Positions 9,924-19,025 of a stretch of DNA of 64,000 bases are shown here, piece after piece. Positions within the stretch are counted from its first letter, which is position 1. Each line of letters begins with the position of its first letter. The DNA is from Reyranella sp. CPCC 100927 (lineage in GTDB: Bacteria; Pseudomonadota; Alphaproteobacteria; Reyranellales; Reyranellaceae): positions 1 to 64,000 of the forward strand of contig NZ_VOHA01000015.1 of assembly GCF_007859315.1 (NCBI RefSeq). Direction: 5' to 3'. Below the pieces are notes generated by a model. The model was given only the letters and a program-made list of their open reading frames with translations. It was not told the DNA's origin and searched no databases. The position numbers and the translations under genes were made by a program.

Positions 9924-10481
9924 TCAGCCGCTGCGCGGCGTCTTGCCTTCGTTCAGGCGCGGCAGCAGTTCGGCGAAGTTGCAGGGCCGGTAGCGGATAT
10001 CGAGCTGGTACTTGAGGATCTCATCCCAGCCATCGCGGCAGGCACCGGGCGAGCCGGGCAGGCCGAAAATATACGTGCCGCCGGCGACGCCGGCGACGGC
10101 CCGGCTTTGCATGGTCGAGGTGCCGATCTTCTGGAAGCTGATCCAGCGGAAGGTCTCGCCGAAGCCCTCGATTTCCTTCTCGAACAGGCCTTTCAGCGCC
10201 TCCGGCGTCACATCACGGCCGGTGACGCCGGTGCCGCCCGTGGTGATCACCACTTCGATGGCGGGGTCCTCGATCCAGGACGTGACCCGGCGCCGGATCT
10301 GGTCGACGTCGTCGGTGACGATGGCGCGATCGGCGAGATGGTGGCCGGCACCATTGACCCGCTCGGCCAGCGTGTCGCCCGACTTGTCGTCGGCGAGCGT
10401 GCGTGTGTCGGAAATGGTGAGCACGGCGATGTTGACCGGCTTGAAGGGCCGGCTCTCGTCGATGCGGTCCATGCGCGTCAT
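9924..10481 (-). CDS. moaB: Molybdenum cofactor biosynthesis protein MoaB
   Basis: MoaB belongs to the MogA/MoaB family that handles molybdopterin, adenylating it in some species. The 185-residue sequence begins PVNIAVLTISDTRTLADDKSGD and contains the binding loop TTGGTGVTGRDVTPEAL. YIFGLPGSPGA follows. The start at 10481 has GAGG five bases upstream and opens MTRMDRID. It diverges from the PYROXD2-like oxidoreductase, whose start is 57 bp away. No molybdoenzyme is encoded nearby, so its client is elsewhere on the chromosome. Confidence 0.92.
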   Translation of the reverse strand: MTRMDRIDESRPFKPVNIAVLTISDTRTLADDKSGDTLAERVNGAGHHLADRAIVTDDVDQIRRRVTSWIEDPAIEVVITTGGTGVTGRDVTPEALKGLFEKEIEGFGETFRWISFQKIGTSTMQSRAVAGVAGGTYIFGLPGSPGACRDGWDEILKYQLDIRYRPCNFAELLPRLNEGKTPRSG

Positions 10482-10538
10482 GACATCCTCATGCCGGGCG
10501 GCGTGTTCGGGGTATCTCGATCCTGTGTTGAGGAATAT

Positions 10539-12212
10539 ATGCATTCCTTCGACGCACGTGCTCGCATTTCTCTCATGGCCGCCCAAGATCAATCGCCTGC
10601 AGCGCAAGTCTGGGACGTCGTCATCATCGGCGCCGGCCACAACGGCCTGGTGTGCGCGGCCTATCTTGCCGCGGCCGGCCTCAAGGTGAAGGTCGTTGAG
10701 CGGCGGGGTGTCGTCGGTGGCGCCGCGGTCACGGAGGAGTTCCATCCGGGTTTTCGCAACTCGATCGCGTCATACACGGTGAGCCTGCTCAACCCCAAGA
10801 TCATCCGCGATCTGGACCTGCATCGCCACGGCCTCACGATCGTGCATCGGCGCCTGGACAATTTCCTGCCACTGCCGGACGGCAACTACTTCAGGGCCGG
10901 CGAGGGCATCACACAGGGCGAAATCGCACGCTTCAGTCAACGCGACGCCGCGCGCTACGACGCCTACGGCGCTGAAATCGACGCGGTCGCCGATGTGTTG
11001 CGCGATCTCGTCCTGCGGCAACCCCCGAACCTGGTCGACGGATCATGGCGCGCGCGTTTGATGGAAGGTTGGCGCACGCTCACCACGACCAACCGCTTGC
11101 GCCACCTGACGGCGCGCCAGCAGCGCACGCTCTTCGACCTGTTCACCAAGTCGGCCGGCGATTATCTCGATGGCTGGTTCGAGACCGATGTCGTGAAGGC
11201 GCTGTTCGGCTTCGACTCGATCGTCGGCACCTATGCCAGTCCCTATACGCCCAACACCGCCTACGTCCTGCTGCATCACGTCTTCGGCGAGGTGAACGGT
11301 CGCAAAGGGGCGTGGGGCCATGCGATCGGCGGCATGGGCGCGATCACGCAGGCAATGGCGCGGGCGGCGCGCGAACGCGGTGTCGACATCGAGATCGACG
11401 CGCCGGTGCGTGAGGTGATCGTGGAGAAGGGGCGCGCTGCCGGTGTCGTGCTGTCGGACGGCAGAACCGTGCGGGCCCGCGCCGTGGCCGGCAACGTCAA
11501 TCCGAAGCTGCTGTTCGAACAGATGGTGCCAGCCGGCATCCTGCCGGATGAGTTCCAAAACCGCATGCAGCGTTGGCGCTGCGGGTCGGGCACGTTCCGC
11601 ATGAATGTGGCGCTCTCGGCGCTGCCCAACTTCGCGTGCCTGCCCGGCAACACAGTCGCCGATCATCACACCGCGGGCATTATCATTGCCCCGTCGTTGA
11701 CCTACATGGACCGCGCCTACGATGATGCCAAGCGTGATGGCTGGAGCCGGGAACCGATCGTCGAGATGCTGATTCCCTCGACGCTCGACGACAGTCTGGC
11801 GCCGCCGGGGGCGCATGTCGCCAGCCTGTTCTGCCAGCACGTGCAGCCGCAACTGTCGGACGGCCGCTCATGGGATGATCATCGCGAGGCGGTCGCTGAC
11901 CTGATGATCGCGACCGTTGATCGTTACGCGCCCGGATTCGCCGCCAGCGTCATCGGGCGCCAGATCCTGAGCCCGCTCGACCTGGAACGCACGTTCGGCC
12001 TGATCGGCGGCGACATCTTCCATGGCGCGCTGTCGCTGGACCAGATCTTCAGCGCCCGGCCGATGCTGGGCTACGCGGACTATCGCTCGCCGCTGCCGGG
12101 GCTATATCTCTGCGGTTCGGGTGCCCATCCGGGCGGCGGCGTCACCGGCGCGCCCGGCCACAATGCCGCGCGTTCCATCATCGCCGACAGCCGCCGCGGA
12201 TTTCGCACCTGA
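10539..12212 (+). CDS. FAD-dependent oxidoreductase, phytoene-desaturase / PYROXD2-like
   Basis: A 557-residue flavoprotein. Its N-terminal dinucleotide-binding motif is VVIIGAGHNGLVCAAYLAAAG, and the second flavin-contact region near the end reads LYLCGSGAHPGGGVTGAPGHNA. This architecture, including the HNG in the first glycine loop, is that of the CrtI-like family containing human PYROXD2, not of true carotenoid desaturases, and no other carotenoid gene is nearby. The start at 10539 follows GAGGA at good spacing; a downstream ATG at 10575 lacks one. It converges with a CoA transferase whose end is 2 bp away. The substrate is unknown. Confidence 0.85.
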   Translation: MHSFDARARISLMAAQDQSPAAQVWDVVIIGAGHNGLVCAAYLAAAGLKVKVVERRGVVGGAAVTEEFHPGFRNSIASYTVSLLNPKIIRDLDLHRHGLTIVHRRLDNFLPLPDGNYFRAGEGITQGEIARFSQRDAARYDAYGAEIDAVADVLRDLVLRQPPNLVDGSWRARLMEGWRTLTTTNRLRHLTARQQRTLFDLFTKSAGDYLDGWFETDVVKALFGFDSIVGTYASPYTPNTAYVLLHHVFGEVNGRKGAWGHAIGGMGAITQAMARAARERGVDIEIDAPVREVIVEKGRAAGVVLSDGRTVRARAVAGNVNPKLLFEQMVPAGILPDEFQNRMQRWRCGSGTFRMNVALSALPNFACLPGNTVADHHTAGIIIAPSLTYMDRAYDDAKRDGWSREPIVEMLIPSTLDDSLAPPGAHVASLFCQHVQPQLSDGRSWDDHREAVADLMIATVDRYAPGFAASVIGRQILSPLDLERTFGLIGGDIFHGALSLDQIFSARPMLGYADYRSPLPGLYLCGSGAHPGGGVTGAPGHNAARSIIADSRRGFRT

Positions 12213-12214
12213 TA

Positions 12215-13360
12215 TCACTCCGCTGCCTTGCCGGCCGCGCCAAACACCGTCTCGTTGTCGCCGCCCAGTGCCGGGGGATCGCGCTGCAAGGCCAGGGTCT
12301 GGCCGTCGATGCGCACCGGGAAGCCGAACGTGCGGGTTGCGACACCCGACGGCAAGGTGATCGGCTGTACCCAGCCCATGTGGGCGACCTGCGGCTCGGC
12401 CAGCACCTGGGCATAGCTGTTGATGCGCCCGTGCGGCACACCACCTTTTTCAAACGCGGCAATCCAATGATCGACAGGCTGCCTGGCGAATTCGGTCTCG
12501 AGAATGGCTTTCAGCGCGACCTGGTTCTGGGCTCGCAGCGACGTGGTGGTGAAGCGGTCATCGGCCAGCAGGTCGGGTCGCGCCACGACGTCGGTCACCG
12601 ACTGCCATAGCCGGTCGTTCCCGGCAGCGATCACGAAATAGCCGTCCTGGGCCTTGAACGCCTGGTATGGCGCGTTGCGCGGATGGGCCGAGCCCAGCTT
12701 GCGCGGATCGCGACCGGTGCCGAAATACTCGCTGGTCTGTAGCGCCCCGATGCCGAGGCTGGCGCCCAGCATCGACACATCGATATGGCCGCCGGCGCCG
12801 CCCATCTGCACCTCGCGCAACTTGGCGGCGATGGTGAAGGCGCCGTAGAGGCCGGCGGCGAAGTCGGATACCGGCACACCGCACTTCACCGGCGCACCGT
12901 CGGGCTCGCCGGTGACGCTCATGATGCCGGACACGGCCTGCACCGTGACATCGAAGCCGCCTTCGCCGCTGCGCGGGCCGGTCTGTCCGAACGCGGAGAT
13001 CGAACAGTAGATCAGTCCGGGCTTTTCCGCCTTCAGGCTGGCGTAGCCCAGGCCGAGCCGGTCCATGACACCCGGCCGATTGTTCTCGACCACGACGTCG
13101 GCGTCCAGGATCAGCGCGCGCGCCCGCTTCTTGTGCTCGGGATTCTTCAGGTCGAGCACGACCGAGCGCTTGTTGCGGTTGAGGGACGCGAAATTCTCGC
13201 TGTAGCCGTCGGAAATCGGCGGCCACTGCCGCAGCATGTCGCCCTCGGGCGGTTCGACCTTGATGACGTCGGCGCCCAGGTCGGCCAGCAACATGCCGCA
13301 GAACGGGCCAGCCGCGACCTGGCAGAATTCGATGACCTTGACGCCAGCCAGCGGCAACAT
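12215..13360 (-). CDS. CaiB/BaiF family CoA transferase
   Basis: A 381-residue class III CoA transferase that moves CoA between organic acids. Family features in order: GVKVIEFCQVAAGPFCGMLLADLGADVIKVEPP at the N-terminus, the nucleophile region VVENNRPGVMDRLGLGY (the usual Asp lies at about 150 residues, near FDVTVQAVSG), and the C-terminal GVPHGRINSYAQV segment. AAAGGA lies nine bases before the ATG. It is alone between two convergent neighbours, so the acid substrate cannot be inferred. A palindromic repeat follows the upstream region at 13384-13472. Confidence 0.88.
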   Translation of the reverse strand: MLPLAGVKVIEFCQVAAGPFCGMLLADLGADVIKVEPPEGDMLRQWPPISDGYSENFASLNRNKRSVVLDLKNPEHKKRARALILDADVVVENNRPGVMDRLGLGYASLKAEKPGLIYCSISAFGQTGPRSGEGGFDVTVQAVSGIMSVTGEPDGAPVKCGVPVSDFAAGLYGAFTIAAKLREVQMGGAGGHIDVSMLGASLGIGALQTSEYFGTGRDPRKLGSAHPRNAPYQAFKAQDGYFVIAAGNDRLWQSVTDVVARPDLLADDRFTTTSLRAQNQVALKAILETEFARQPVDHWIAAFEKGGVPHGRINSYAQVLAEPQVAHMGWVQPITLPSGVATRTFGFPVRIDGQTLALQRDPPALGGDNETVFGAAGKAAE

Positions 13361-13383
13361 TCTCGTCGTCCTTTCCGTTCGTT

Positions 13384-13472
13384 TGTCATTCCGAGCGCAG
13401 CGAGGAATCTTTCGCGTTTGGCGCGCGCCGCGCATCCGTTTGGAAAGATCCCTCGCTGCGCTCGGGATGACA
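13384..13472. repeat. Dispersed palindromic repeat, copy 1
   Basis: An imperfect inverted repeat with 30-bp arms: left 13384-13413 beginning TGTCATTCCGAGCG, right 13443-13472 ending CGCTCGGGATGACA. The arms differ at two of 30 positions when one is reverse-complemented. They flank a 29-bp centre. A second copy with the same arms but a different centre lies at 39106-39190. Both are in intergenic gaps. This resembles the widespread GTCATTCCGAGCG-type REP elements. Here it sits between the lytic transglycosylase gene and the CoA transferase gene. Confidence 0.85.
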
Positions 13473-13477
13473 GTGTG

Positions 13478-15421
13478 TCACCGTCGCGCGTCGCGCGACT
13501 GATGGGTGGGCCATTGATACTGCACGACCTGATCGAGCGAATCGGCCTTCTGGCCCAGCCGCATGCGATAGATCCAGTAGTTGGCCAGCACGGCCTCGAG
13601 GTAGCCGCGCGTCTCGTTGATCGGAATCGACGCCGCGAACAGCAGCGGATCGCTGGCCAGATCAGCCGAGGCCAGCCAGCGGTTCACGTTGCCCGGCCCG
13701 GCATTATAGGCCGGCACGACATGCATCAGGTTGTTGCCGTAGTCGTCCAGCAGCATCTGCAGGTAGGTCTGGCCCAGCGACAGATTGTGGCTGGGTTCGT
13801 AGCGGTCGGCGCCGACCCGGTCGGGCATGTACTGGCGCTCGACCTGGCCCGCCGTGCCCGGCATCAGCTGCATCAACCCCATGGCGCCGGCCCATGAACG
13901 CGCACGCGGATTGAACGCCGATTCCTGGCGCATCACGGCGAAGACCAGGGCACGATCCACGGTGAAGCCTTCGCGTGGCGTGTAGGGCGGAATGGGGTAG
14001 AGCGCGCTGTCGAGGCCCTCGATGCGATCGGGCCGCTCGCGCGCGCCCGAGGCGACTTTGTAAGCCAAGCCGGTCAGTTTCGCCTCTTCGGCCAGCGCCA
14101 ACACCGCCTCGACCAGGCGCGGATCGGCGTCGACGGCGGCGGCGTTCAGCTCGACCTCGGCATTGCTAACGGCCTTGAGCTGCAGCAGCGCCAAGGCGCG
14201 CCGTGTGGTGCGGTCATCGCGCAGCAGGCTGCGGCGCGCGCCGGTCAGTTCGGCCGCCTTCCAGTGCGGCCGAACCTCGACGCCCAGGGTGCGCAGGGCA
14301 ATGAGGCCGTAGAACGTGCGGTCGTAGATCGCCGCCCGCTTCATCCACAGTCCGAAGCGCTCGGGGTTGCCGGCGGCCAGATTGGCCCGCGCCGCCCAGA
14401 ACGCGCCGGCCGCGATGGTCGAGGAATAGGCGCGATCACCCGGCGTTTCGGCCACGCGCTCGAAATGGCGAGCGGCCTCGCTGAAGGCGCCCTGGCGCCA
14501 GGCGGCGATGCCGGCCTGGAAGGCGGCCGACGGCCGCTCGTCGTAGTCCTGGACGACCGGCTGGTCCTCGCCGCCGCTCTGCACCTGGCGGCTGCCGATC
14601 TCGGCGCGCCAACGCTGGATCTCGTCCGCCGGCAGCGATCGTTGCGTGTCGGGCAAGTCGAGCAGCAGGCGGGCGGCGGAAAACCCGCGATCCTCGATCA
14701 TGCGCGCCAGTCGGCTGCGGATCGACGCGGCCTGTACCGATTCGCCGCCCAGCATGCGCGCGTCGGGGGCCATGGTGCGAGAGCCGGTGGCCGCGAACGT
14801 GGCCGATTGCGGCTCCGGGGCGCCGGATGGCTTGCGGGCTATTGCCGCCTTGTAGATGTTGGGGGCGTCGGGATGGTCGCCGTAGTCGCGCAGCCAGTCG
14901 GCGAGTTGCTCATAACTGGCCGTATAGCTGGACGACAGGTAGCGCTGCGCCAGCATGTAACCCAGCAGCACCTTGTCGCGCAGGGCACTGATATCGGTAT
15001 CGGCGGCGGCCCAATCGCCGCTGGCCTGGGCCGCGACGATGCGCTGGTAGCGTGCGATGTCCGACGACTCCAGCACCGTTGGCGGGCTGCCGGCGATCTG
15101 CGCCGTGGGGTCGATGTCGATGACCGGCGGCGGCGGCACATAAGCTCGCCGCGGTGCCGCCTGCGGACGGAAAGCGGTGCGCTTGGCGGGCGCCGGCCGC
15201 GCTGCCGTCAACCGGGTTCCGGTGTGCCGCGTCGCGGTCGGACGCGCTGCGGTCGGGCGCGCTGCCGTCGGCCGCTGGCTGGCGGCGGCCGGCTTGGCAC
15301 CGGGTTTGGCCGTGGGGACGTGGGGGCGAGGTTGCCGATTGGCCTGTGCCCATCCCTCCGCAGCCGGTCCTGCGGCCCACAGCAACAGCGCGGCGAGAGC
15401 CGGCAACACGACATGTCTCAT
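13478..15421 (-). CDS. Soluble lytic murein transglycosylase
   Basis: A 647-residue periplasmic enzyme that cleaves peptidoglycan to 1,6-anhydromuropeptides. It has a signal peptide (MRHVVLPALAALLLWAAG), then a low-complexity linker of repeated TAARPTA-like units at about residues 40-85, then a long helical repeat superhelix as in Slt70, then the SLT catalytic domain. Its catalytic Glu is in FAVMRQESAFNPRA, near residue 490, followed by GAMGLMQLMPGTA and VPAYNAGPGNVNRW. GGGGAG lies eight bases upstream of the start. The frame stays open far upstream (to 17506), but that part is antisense to the rhodanese fusion and is not coding. Confidence 0.93.
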   Translation of the reverse strand: MRHVVLPALAALLLWAAGPAAEGWAQANRQPRPHVPTAKPGAKPAAASQRPTAARPTAARPTATRHTGTRLTAARPAPAKRTAFRPQAAPRRAYVPPPPVIDIDPTAQIAGSPPTVLESSDIARYQRIVAAQASGDWAAADTDISALRDKVLLGYMLAQRYLSSSYTASYEQLADWLRDYGDHPDAPNIYKAAIARKPSGAPEPQSATFAATGSRTMAPDARMLGGESVQAASIRSRLARMIEDRGFSAARLLLDLPDTQRSLPADEIQRWRAEIGSRQVQSGGEDQPVVQDYDERPSAAFQAGIAAWRQGAFSEAARHFERVAETPGDRAYSSTIAAGAFWAARANLAAGNPERFGLWMKRAAIYDRTFYGLIALRTLGVEVRPHWKAAELTGARRSLLRDDRTTRRALALLQLKAVSNAEVELNAAAVDADPRLVEAVLALAEEAKLTGLAYKVASGARERPDRIEGLDSALYPIPPYTPREGFTVDRALVFAVMRQESAFNPRARSWAGAMGLMQLMPGTAGQVERQYMPDRVGADRYEPSHNLSLGQTYLQMLLDDYGNNLMHVVPAYNAGPGNVNRWLASADLASDPLLFAASIPINETRGYLEAVLANYWIYRMRLGQKADSLDQVVQYQWPTHQSRDARR

Positions 15422-15604
15422 GATTGTGGTCTCCCCCAACGCGGCGACCCAGGCCATCGGCTTGGTTAATGGATCGCAGGCGGGCCGGCAAGCGTGGCTG
15501 CGCGCATCCGTGGTGCATAGAGAAATGATTACCTGCCATGCGTTGACCCGCCTGTCCGCCGCCCTATAGTCCGCCCACCATTCGAGGATCCCAAGGAGAC
15601 AGCC

Positions 15605-17815
15605 ATGTCGCTGTGGAACCAGCGTGCGACAGCAGCGCGCGACATGCTCACCGCGGTGCGTGCGATCGAGACCGGCGAGGGCGTCACGCGCGAGGCGTTG
15701 GCCAAGATCGGTCAAAAGCTGACCGAGCTGGCGACGCAGACCGAACTCTTTCCCCTCGAGCAGTTTCCGGTCCGCGCCGACGGCGGCATCTACCGTATCG
15801 CCGAGGATCCCGATCACCGCTTTGCGCTCTACGCGTCGGCTGGCCTGGAAGGCAAGCTGGTGCCGCCGCACAATCATACGACATGGGCGTGTATCGCCGG
15901 CGTCCACGGCCAGGAGCACAATGTACGCTACAGCCGGGTCGAGGACGGTCGCAACGATCCGGACTTCATCACCCTGGAGCGCGGCGGCGAGAGCACCATC
16001 GTCAAGGGCAACGTCATCGAGTATCTGCCCGACGACTTCCACACCATCCAGGTACCGCAAGGTGGCGCGCCGGCACTGCACTTGCATCTCTATGGGCTCA
16101 GCCTCGAGCATCTGCCCGACCGGGTCACCGTGGACCCCGAGACCGGCCGCGCCATGCGCTTCATGGCCAAGCCCAAGATTCTGACGCCGCTGGTATCGGC
16201 GGCGGAGATCAAGGCGGCGCTGGGGACCGATGCGGAGTTCGCCTTCTTCGACACCCGCGAGGAGGGCGAGTTCAACGAAGGGCACCCGCTGTTCGCGACG
16301 CCGTTGCCGCTGTCCAAGCTGGAGCTGCGTGTGCGTGCGCTGGTACCCAATCCCGATGCGCACATCGTGCTGATGGACAGCGGCGAGGAAGGCCAGACGG
16401 GGCGCGCCAACCGTGCCGCCGCCCGGCTGTCGCGCTGCGGCTATGGCAACGTGGCCGTGCTGGATGGCGGGCTGAAGGCCTGGCGCGAGGCCGGTTACGA
16501 GGTGTTCGGCGGCGTCAACGTGCCGAGCAAGGCCTTCGGCGAGGTCGTCGAGCATGATTGCGACACGCCGCGCATCGAGGCGGCCGACCTGAAGAAGCTG
16601 GTCGACGAAGGCACCGATCTGGTGATCCTCGACAGCCGGCCGATGGACGAGTTCCGCAACATGTCGATCCCCGGCGGCATCGATTGCCCCGGTGCCGAAC
16701 TGGTCTATCGGGTGAAGGACTTCGCGCCCAAGCCGGAAACGCTGGTTGTGGTCAATTGCGCTGGCCGCACACGCTCCATCATCGGTGCGCAGTCGCTGAT
16801 CAACGCCGGGCTCCCCAACAAGGTGATCGCGCTGAAGAACGGCACCATGGGCTGGCACCTTGCCGGCCTGCAGGTGGCGCGCGGCCGGCATGACACCTAC
16901 CGCGGCCAGAGCGCCGCGGCGGCGGGCTGGGCCAAGGAGGCCGCGTCGCGCGTGGCGCAGAAGGCCGGCATCCGGCCTATCCCCATGTCGGCGTTGCGTC
17001 GGATCGAGGAGGAGACCGCGGCGGCCGGCGGCAGCGTCTACAGGTTCGATGTGCGCGATCCGGCGGAATACGCCAAAGGCCATCTGGTCGGCTTCCGGCA
17101 CGCCCCGGGCGGCCAGCTGGTGCAGTCCACCGATCACTATGTCGGCGTGCGCAACGCCACGATCGTGCTGCATGACAATGACGGCGTGCGGGCGATCATG
17201 ACGGCGCATTGGCTGGTGCAGATGGGCTGGCAAAAGGTCCACGTGCTGAAGCATCGGCCGATGACCGATGAGATCGAGACGGGCCCGGAGCGCCGCGCCG
17301 TTCCGGGTCTCAACCGGATCAGCGTGCCCACGATCGCGCCGACCGACCTGAAGACCGCGGTCGACGCCGGCGAGGTGCTGGTGGTCGATCTCGACACGTC
17401 GCTCCGCTATCGCGACGGCCATGTGCCCGGCGCCTGGTTCGCCGTACGGGCGGGCCTGGGCAAGACTCTGGCCGACATGTTGGCGCAGACGCCCAATGCC
17501 AAGCATGTCGTACTGGTGTCACCCGACAGCGTTTCGGCGCGGCTGGCGGCGATCGATGTGATCGAGAACGGCTCGACCACGCTGCCCGTTTCGGTGCTCG
17601 AAGGCGGCATGCGGGCGTGGCGCGATACGCGTCTGCCGATCGAAAAGGGGCAGACCCGCATGGCCGATCCGCCGACCGATGTCTGGTACCGCCCCTATGA
17701 CCGCACCGAGAACATCGAAGCGGCGATGAACCAGTACCTGACCTGGGAAGTCGACCTCGTGGGACAGGTTCAGCGCGATGGCGACACGCGGTTCAACGTG
17801 CTGAAGGTGTCGTGA
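15605..17815 (+). CDS. Cysteine-dioxygenase-like cupin fused to four rhodanese domains
   Basis: A 736-residue sulfur-metabolism fusion. Residues 1-185 form a cysteine/3-mercaptopropionate dioxygenase-type cupin: iron ligands His89, His91 and His146, plus Cys96 and Tyr163 at the spacing of the Cys-Tyr cross-link of mammalian cysteine dioxygenase (Cys93, Tyr157), and Arg64 at the substrate-carboxylate position. Four rhodanese domains follow: about 195-303, 320-425, 455-555 and 575-685. Only the second has the catalytic cysteine (VVNCAGRTRS, Cys385). The equivalent loops of domains 1, 3 and 4 read MDSGEEG, HDNDGVR and VSPDSVS. CAAGGAG precedes the start. Substrate and order of reactions are inferred, not shown. 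Confidence 0.88.
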   Translation: MSLWNQRATAARDMLTAVRAIETGEGVTREALAKIGQKLTELATQTELFPLEQFPVRADGGIYRIAEDPDHRFALYASAGLEGKLVPPHNHTTWACIAGVHGQEHNVRYSRVEDGRNDPDFITLERGGESTIVKGNVIEYLPDDFHTIQVPQGGAPALHLHLYGLSLEHLPDRVTVDPETGRAMRFMAKPKILTPLVSAAEIKAALGTDAEFAFFDTREEGEFNEGHPLFATPLPLSKLELRVRALVPNPDAHIVLMDSGEEGQTGRANRAAARLSRCGYGNVAVLDGGLKAWREAGYEVFGGVNVPSKAFGEVVEHDCDTPRIEAADLKKLVDEGTDLVILDSRPMDEFRNMSIPGGIDCPGAELVYRVKDFAPKPETLVVVNCAGRTRSIIGAQSLINAGLPNKVIALKNGTMGWHLAGLQVARGRHDTYRGQSAAAAGWAKEAASRVAQKAGIRPIPMSALRRIEEETAAAGGSVYRFDVRDPAEYAKGHLVGFRHAPGGQLVQSTDHYVGVRNATIVLHDNDGVRAIMTAHWLVQMGWQKVHVLKHRPMTDEIETGPERRAVPGLNRISVPTIAPTDLKTAVDAGEVLVVDLDTSLRYRDGHVPGAWFAVRAGLGKTLADMLAQTPNAKHVVLVSPDSVSARLAAIDVIENGSTTLPVSVLEGGMRAWRDTRLPIEKGQTRMADPPTDVWYRPYDRTENIEAAMNQYLTWEVDLVGQVQRDGDTRFNVLKVS

Positions 17816-17820
17816 CGAAC

Positions 17821-17851
17821 AGTTCCTTCCCCCCCGGAGGGGGAAGGAACT
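17821..17851. terminator. Bidirectional terminator between convergent genes
   Basis: A perfect 13-bp inverted repeat: AGTTCCTTCCCCC (17821-17833), five-base loop CCGGA, then GGGGGAAGGAACT (17839-17851). It lies between the stop of the rhodanese fusion (17815) and the stop of the MetX-like gene (17855). There is no T-run on either strand, so it may act as a REP element or a processing stop instead of a classical intrinsic terminator. Confidence 0.6.
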
Positions 17852-17854
17852 GAA

Positions 17855-18919
17855 CTACAACCGATCCAGGAAAGCGCGCAGCATCGGCGCCCATTGTTCG
17901 GCGTCGGCGTGGCTGGCGAGGTGACCCTTGTCGGTGACCAGCTCGACGTAGGTGATGTCGACGCCAGCGCGGCGCAGATCGGTGGCGTAGCCCGGGCCGA
18001 TGGTACCGGGGAACAACTTGTCGTTGGGTGCGATGACGTAGAGCACCTTGGCCTTGATGCGGCCGTACTCGGCCGTGATGTCGAACCGCTGAATGGCCTT
18101 GCGCAGCGCGACCAGCGAGTGGCCGTCGTAGGTCGCTGCCCAGGCGCGGGCGGTGTCGCGAATCGCCGCCTCGCGCTGTTTCGGGTCAGGGATCGAGGCG
18201 GCGAGGATCTCGCGCTGGCCGTACTGCACCAGCGTGTCGTAGCGGATGTCCTCCAGTACCTTCGCAATGCCGCCGTTGTCGTAGTACCAGCCGCCGTTCC
18301 AGTTCGGGTCGGTGGCCAGCCGCTCGATCAGCGTTTCGATGGGAGACAAACCGCCGCGCATCGCCGGCGCCGTTACCGTGGGCACGATGCCGCGCATGAA
18401 ATCGGGAAATGTCACGGCCCACTGGAAGGCCTGGAAACCGCCCATCGAGGGGCCGACGACGGCTTGCAGCCGTTTCACGCCAAGTGCATCGAGCAACTGC
18501 TTCTGCGCCCGCACCGAATCGCGCAGCGTGACATCGGGGAACGTCGGGCCGTAGGGTTTGCCGGTCGTCGGGTCGATGGTGTTGGGGCCGGAGGAGCCAT
18601 GCGCCGAACCCAGGGCGTTGGCGCCCACCACGAAGTAGCGCGTGGTGTCGACCGCCTTGCCTGGTCCGATCAGCGCGTCCCACCATCCGAGTTGATCCTG
18701 CGGCACGCCCTTGGCCGCCTTGCCAGGCGCATAGCGGCCGGCGACGTGGGCGCTCGACGTGTAGCCGTGGGTGATCAGGATGGCGTTGTCGCCGGTGGCG
18801 TTGAGTGTCCCGTGCGTTTCGTAGGCGACATCGCATTGTGGCAGCGTGCCGCCCAGGTCGAGCGCGAAATTGCGCGACGTGAACGTCTTGCCCTCGACGC
18901 CCGGAAGTTCGCCATCCAT
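17855..18919 (-). CDS. Homoserine O-acetyltransferase-like alpha/beta hydrolase
   Basis: A 354-residue alpha/beta-fold protein of the MetX (homoserine acetyltransferase) superfamily. It has the oxyanion region NAILITHGYTSSAHVAGRY, the nucleophile elbow VVGPSMGGFQAFQWA with the catalytic Ser, an Asp in VLYVIAPNDKLFPG, and a terminal His in TDKGHLASHAD. The start at 18919 has GAGG nine bases upstream. Because a true MetX also needs specific CoA- and homoserine-binding residues that I cannot verify, the safe call is acyltransferase/hydrolase. It converges on the rhodanese fusion and stands divergent from the aldo/keto reductase. Confidence 0.8.
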   Translation of the reverse strand: MDGELPGVEGKTFTSRNFALDLGGTLPQCDVAYETHGTLNATGDNAILITHGYTSSAHVAGRYAPGKAAKGVPQDQLGWWDALIGPGKAVDTTRYFVVGANALGSAHGSSGPNTIDPTTGKPYGPTFPDVTLRDSVRAQKQLLDALGVKRLQAVVGPSMGGFQAFQWAVTFPDFMRGIVPTVTAPAMRGGLSPIETLIERLATDPNWNGGWYYDNGGIAKVLEDIRYDTLVQYGQREILAASIPDPKQREAAIRDTARAWAATYDGHSLVALRKAIQRFDITAEYGRIKAKVLYVIAPNDKLFPGTIGPGYATDLRRAGVDITYVELVTDKGHLASHADAEQWAPMLRAFLDRL

Positions 18920-19025
18920 ATCCGACCTCACAAGATTTCGTGAAGAGGCTGGCGGGGCCGGCCTCAGGAACATCATGCGGATGGTAGCATTGCCAGGACG
19001 CGCGGTTCACATGGAGACTTCAGCG

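Noticed and set aside
15425-17506. Upstream continuation of the lytic transglycosylase frame, making a 1342-residue minus-strand ORF
   Set aside because: It lies antisense to the rhodanese fusion, has no recognisable domain and reflects high GC with few stops. The transglycosylase has its own signal peptide and ribosome site at 15421.
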